DNA of 64,000 nucleotides from CAVVIO01 sp963748095. Its GTDB lineage: Bacteria > Bacteroidota > Bacteroidia > Bacteroidales > UBA10428. Both the position numbers and the translations under genes were made by a program. Of this stretch, positions 61,844 to 64,000 are shown one piece after another (the stretch's first letter is position 1; every line of letters begins with the position of its first letter). The stretch lies in assembly GCA_963748095.1 (NCBI GenBank), contig CAVVIO010000008.1, positions 118,992-182,991 on the forward strand, in the 5' to 3' direction. Under the pieces are notes generated by a model that was given only the letters and a program-made list of their open reading frames with translations, had not been told where the DNA came from and searched no databases.

Positions 61844-62947
61844 ATGGCGTATACATCAGAACAGATAATCGAAATCCTTAGTAAAGTTATACATCCCGGA
61901 TCCGGGAAAGATATAATCAGTCTTAAACTTGTTAAAGATATCAGGATCGAGGGGGAGAAAATAAAATTTTCCCTGTCTTTTCCTTCCGTAAACGACCCGC
62001 TGAAATCGTCCATAAAAAAAGCCTGCATACAGGCTATCGAGAATGAATTAGGACAGAAAACAGAGGTCGATGTGCTTGTTCTTACCGATATGAAAATCGG
62101 CACGAAAAAGGAAAGGAAAGTACTGCCGGAAGTTAAAAATATAATAGCCGTTGCCTCCGGCAAGGGTGGTGTGGGTAAGTCAACAGTAGCCGTGAACCTG
62201 GCAGTTGCATTTGCCCAGGCAGGCTTTAAAACCGGGCTAATCGATGCGGATATCTTTGGCCCGTCTGTTCCTAAAATGCTGAATGCTGAAAATGAAAAAC
62301 CTTTCATGCGGAAAGTAGATGGCCGTGATCTGATTGTTCCTGTTGAACGCTATGGTCTGAAAATCCTTTCCATAGGATTCTTTGTCGATCCTAACGATGC
62401 CACTGTCTGGCGCGGTCCGATGGCCTCGAATGCCCTGCAACAACTTATTTCCGATGCCGATTGGGGAGAGCTCGATTACCTGTTTGTAGACCTTCCCCCG
62501 GGAACCAGCGACATTCATCTTACATTGGTACAGACTGTTCCTGTTACTGGAGCTGTTATGGTAAGTACCCCTCAGGACGTAGCCCTGGCCGATGTCATCA
62601 AGGGAATTAACATGTTTCACATTCAAAACATCAATGTTCCCGTGCTGGGTATTATCGAAAATATGTCGTGGTTCACTCCCGAGGAATTACCCGAAAATAA
62701 ATATTATATTTTCGGAAAGGATGGGGTAAAAAACCTGGCTGAATCCTTAGGGATACCCCTGCTCGGACAAATACCAATTGTTCAAAGTATACGCGAAGGC
62801 GGTGATAACGGCATGCCTTCGGTATTAAGCAAAGAGGCAGCCAGTGAGGCATTTAAAAAAATCGCGGATAATCTGAACCTGCAGGTAATCAAGCGTAATG
62901 CCGAGCTGGACCCTACACAGAAAGTTGAGATTACAAAAACAAGATAA
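61844..62947 (+). CDS. Mrp/NBP35 family iron-sulfur cluster carrier ATPase
   Basis: 367 residues. N-terminal DUF59/MIP18 domain (about 1-85; ILSKVIHPGSGKDIISLKLV), then the deviant Walker A SGKGGVGKST at 105-114, and LFVDLPPGTSDIHLTL as Walker B region. The usual CxxC that bridges a cluster at the dimer interface is missing: the stretch IIENMSWFTPEELPENKYYIFG stands where other Mrp proteins have ENMSxFxCPHC. Next to a NifU C-terminal domain gene, so it probably works in iron-sulfur assembly despite this. Three-gene unit. Confidence 0.93.
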   Translation: MAYTSEQIIEILSKVIHPGSGKDIISLKLVKDIRIEGEKIKFSLSFPSVNDPLKSSIKKACIQAIENELGQKTEVDVLVLTDMKIGTKKERKVLPEVKNIIAVASGKGGVGKSTVAVNLAVAFAQAGFKTGLIDADIFGPSVPKMLNAENEKPFMRKVDGRDLIVPVERYGLKILSIGFFVDPNDATVWRGPMASNALQQLISDADWGELDYLFVDLPPGTSDIHLTLVQTVPVTGAVMVSTPQDVALADVIKGINMFHIQNINVPVLGIIENMSWFTPEELPENKYYIFGKDGVKNLAESLGIPLLGQIPIVQSIREGGDNGMPSVLSKEAASEAFKKIADNLNLQVIKRNAELDPTQKVEITKTR

Positions 62948-62985
62948 AATTTATAACACGCGGATATTACCGAAAAAAACCAAAT

Positions 62986-63240
62986 ATGAATAAGAATGAA
63001 AAAGATGTTATATGGGGAAAAATAAACAAAGCCATTGATACCATCAGACCTTACCTTCAGGCAGATGGTGGTGATGTTACACTGGTGGAGATTACCGATG
63101 ATCTTACTGTAAAAGTGAAATTATCCGGAGCTTGCGAAGGCTGTCCCTTTAGTATCCAGACTCTCAAAGCAGGCATAGAACAGGCCGTAAGAAAAGAATT
63201 CCCCGACCTGAAAGCATTAGTAGCAATTAGCGATATATGA
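62986..63240 (+). CDS. NifU C-terminal domain iron-sulfur scaffold protein
   Basis: 84 residues, the size of a stand-alone Nfu domain. The CxxC cluster site is C50-x-x-C53 (GACEGCPFS). IRPYLQADGGDVTLVEI is the family opening. Carries [4Fe-4S] or [2Fe-2S] clusters to target proteins. Lies 38 bases after mrp and overlaps the DUF3267 start by 4 bases (ATGA). Confidence 0.95.
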   Translation: MNKNEKDVIWGKINKAIDTIRPYLQADGGDVTLVEITDDLTVKVKLSGACEGCPFSIQTLKAGIEQAVRKEFPDLKALVAISDI

Positions 63241-63809
63241 TAATGAACGGTATGGATTACCGTGAAGAAATAACATTGCCTGTTGAAAAATTATCCCGCT
63301 ACGCATTTCTGTTTCTGCCACTGATTTCGCTGGGATTTCTGTTACCATACTTTCTTATCTGGAGCCCGGAATTCAACCGCTGGTTTACAGGCATTACCGG
63401 CGATGCGACCGGAATACACCGTTGGTTGTTATTGAGTGAATACCTGGCAAAAAAAACTTTAACCGGACTGGTTTATTTTTTAGTTGGTATTATATTACAT
63501 GAATTACTGCATGGCCTGGGATGGGTAGTATTTGGCAAAAAAAGCTTCCGGTCACTGCAATTTGGTGTTATATGGAAATACCTGGCTCCCTATGCACATT
63601 GTAACGAACCTGTAAAAGTTAGCGCTTACCGTGCTGGAATTATATTACCCGGAATAGTTATCGGCATTATCCCCGGAATATACGGATTGATCACCGCGCA
63701 TTTTGGCTGGGTAATTTTTGGCATTTTATTTACATGGGGGGCTATTGCCGATTTTATCATGTGGTGGATACTACGCAGGCTTGCTTCTGATGATCTTGTC
63801 ATCGGCTAG
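63237..63809 (+). CDS. DUF3267 membrane zinc-metallopeptidase-like protein
   Basis: 190 residues with about five hydrophobic segments. A HExxH motif, H88-E-L-L-H92 (IILHELLHGLGW), lies in the third hydrophobic segment, and NEPVKVSAYRAGIILPG follows, the DUF3267 pattern. Predicted membrane metalloprotease, substrate unknown. It overlaps the NifU-domain gene by 4 bases, so it is co-transcribed with mrp, but a functional link to iron-sulfur assembly is not established. Its stop overlaps a convergent fragment by 3 bases. Confidence 0.88.
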   Translation: MIMNGMDYREEITLPVEKLSRYAFLFLPLISLGFLLPYFLIWSPEFNRWFTGITGDATGIHRWLLLSEYLAKKTLTGLVYFLVGIILHELLHGLGWVVFGKKSFRSLQFGVIWKYLAPYAHCNEPVKVSAYRAGIILPGIVIGIIPGIYGLITAHFGWVIFGILFTWGAIADFIMWWILRRLASDDLVIG

Positions 63810-64000
63810 GGGTGTGTCCTTTCGAAATCCCAGATGTAGTTTTCTATACTCTTTAATACATTCTCAATATCAAAATAAACTTCATCATCCTGAAATGGAA
63901 GAATTTTAATACCCAGTTCATTCATCCTTTGTTTTTTTTTAAATCTTTTTCAAAAATTTCATCCAATTGGTGACTATATCCATCTAATTCAATTGCTAAC
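63806..64000 (-). pseudogene. DUF559 endonuclease-like domain fragment, frameshifted, partial
   Basis: Running off the right edge. On the minus strand LAIELDGYSHQLDEIFEKDLKK is the typical catalytic start of DUF559 (VSR-like) domains, then the frame breaks at a run of nine A (complement of 63932-63940). One more A would continue as KQRMNELGIKILPFQDDE... to ENYIWDFERTHP and the stop at 63806. Without it, a TGA follows within four codons. Homopolymer, so either a sequencing error or phase variation/decay. Confidence 0.75.

Noticed and set aside
1..64000. tRNA, rRNA, transposase, integrase and phage genes
   Set aside because: Looked for throughout; none seen. The window reads as ordinary chromosome apart from short dispersed repeats.

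Overview
The window is a chromosomal segment of a Bacteroidota bacterium, probably class Bacteroidia. Four things support this. It carries the gliding-motility lipoprotein gene gldH beside holB and a PSP1-domain gene. It has two DUF4251 genes and an RND pump fused to a TolC-like protein. Many genes are preceded by the phylum's TAnnTTTG promoter element. The DNA is AT-rich and most genes are ordinary housekeeping genes. No tRNA, rRNA, CRISPR array, transposase or prophage was seen.

Layout. 1-8985 (minus strand): a complex I operon, nuoABCDHIJKLMN, with nuoN cut by the window edge, no nuoEFG, and a one-base frameshift in nuoM. 9341-11476 (minus): RNase R. 11952-15794 (plus): a three-gene acyl-CoA (propionyl-CoA type) carboxylase. 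15797-17913 (minus): a DUF6599-like protein and a Tat-exported aldo/keto reductase with ferredoxin-like cysteines. 18267-19529: a serine beta-lactamase-like hydrolase. 20065-26940 (plus): a six-gene cassette of a PqqD-like protein, an ATP-grasp ligase, a PLP decarboxylase, a urea-transporter/M23 fusion, a TPR/beta-barrel protein and a TPR protein. This is the best candidate for an undescribed system. 27229-32688: a heavy-metal RND pump with its outer-membrane channel fused on, plus its adaptor.

32700-40978 is a mixed region: cupin, cytidylate-kinase-like, SiaC, pterin dehydratase, Nudix, two DUF4251 proteins, an alpha/beta hydrolase and an S9 peptidase. 41224-46172 is a redox-themed region: a hemerythrin protein coupled to a LuxR regulator with a non-phosphorylatable receiver, a sigma factor with a small membrane protein, and cytochrome bd oxidase. 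46514-53030 holds a fused SpmA/SpmB protein, MetG, LD-carboxypeptidase, YraN, YjbR, DUF502 and DUF4870. 53031-53563 is a repeat-rich spacer. 53564-57786 (minus) holds cysK, cysE, proC and pgk. 57918-63809 (plus) holds holB, ricT-like, gldH, trmB, an alkyltransferase-like gene, mrp, a NifU C-terminal domain gene and a DUF3267 membrane protease. The right edge holds a frameshifted DUF559 fragment.

Taken together, the reduced complex I and cytochrome bd suggest a quinone-based respiratory chain suited to low oxygen. The hemerythrin/regulator pair next to cydAB may sense O2 or NO. Calls rest on reading motifs and gene order; no database search was run.
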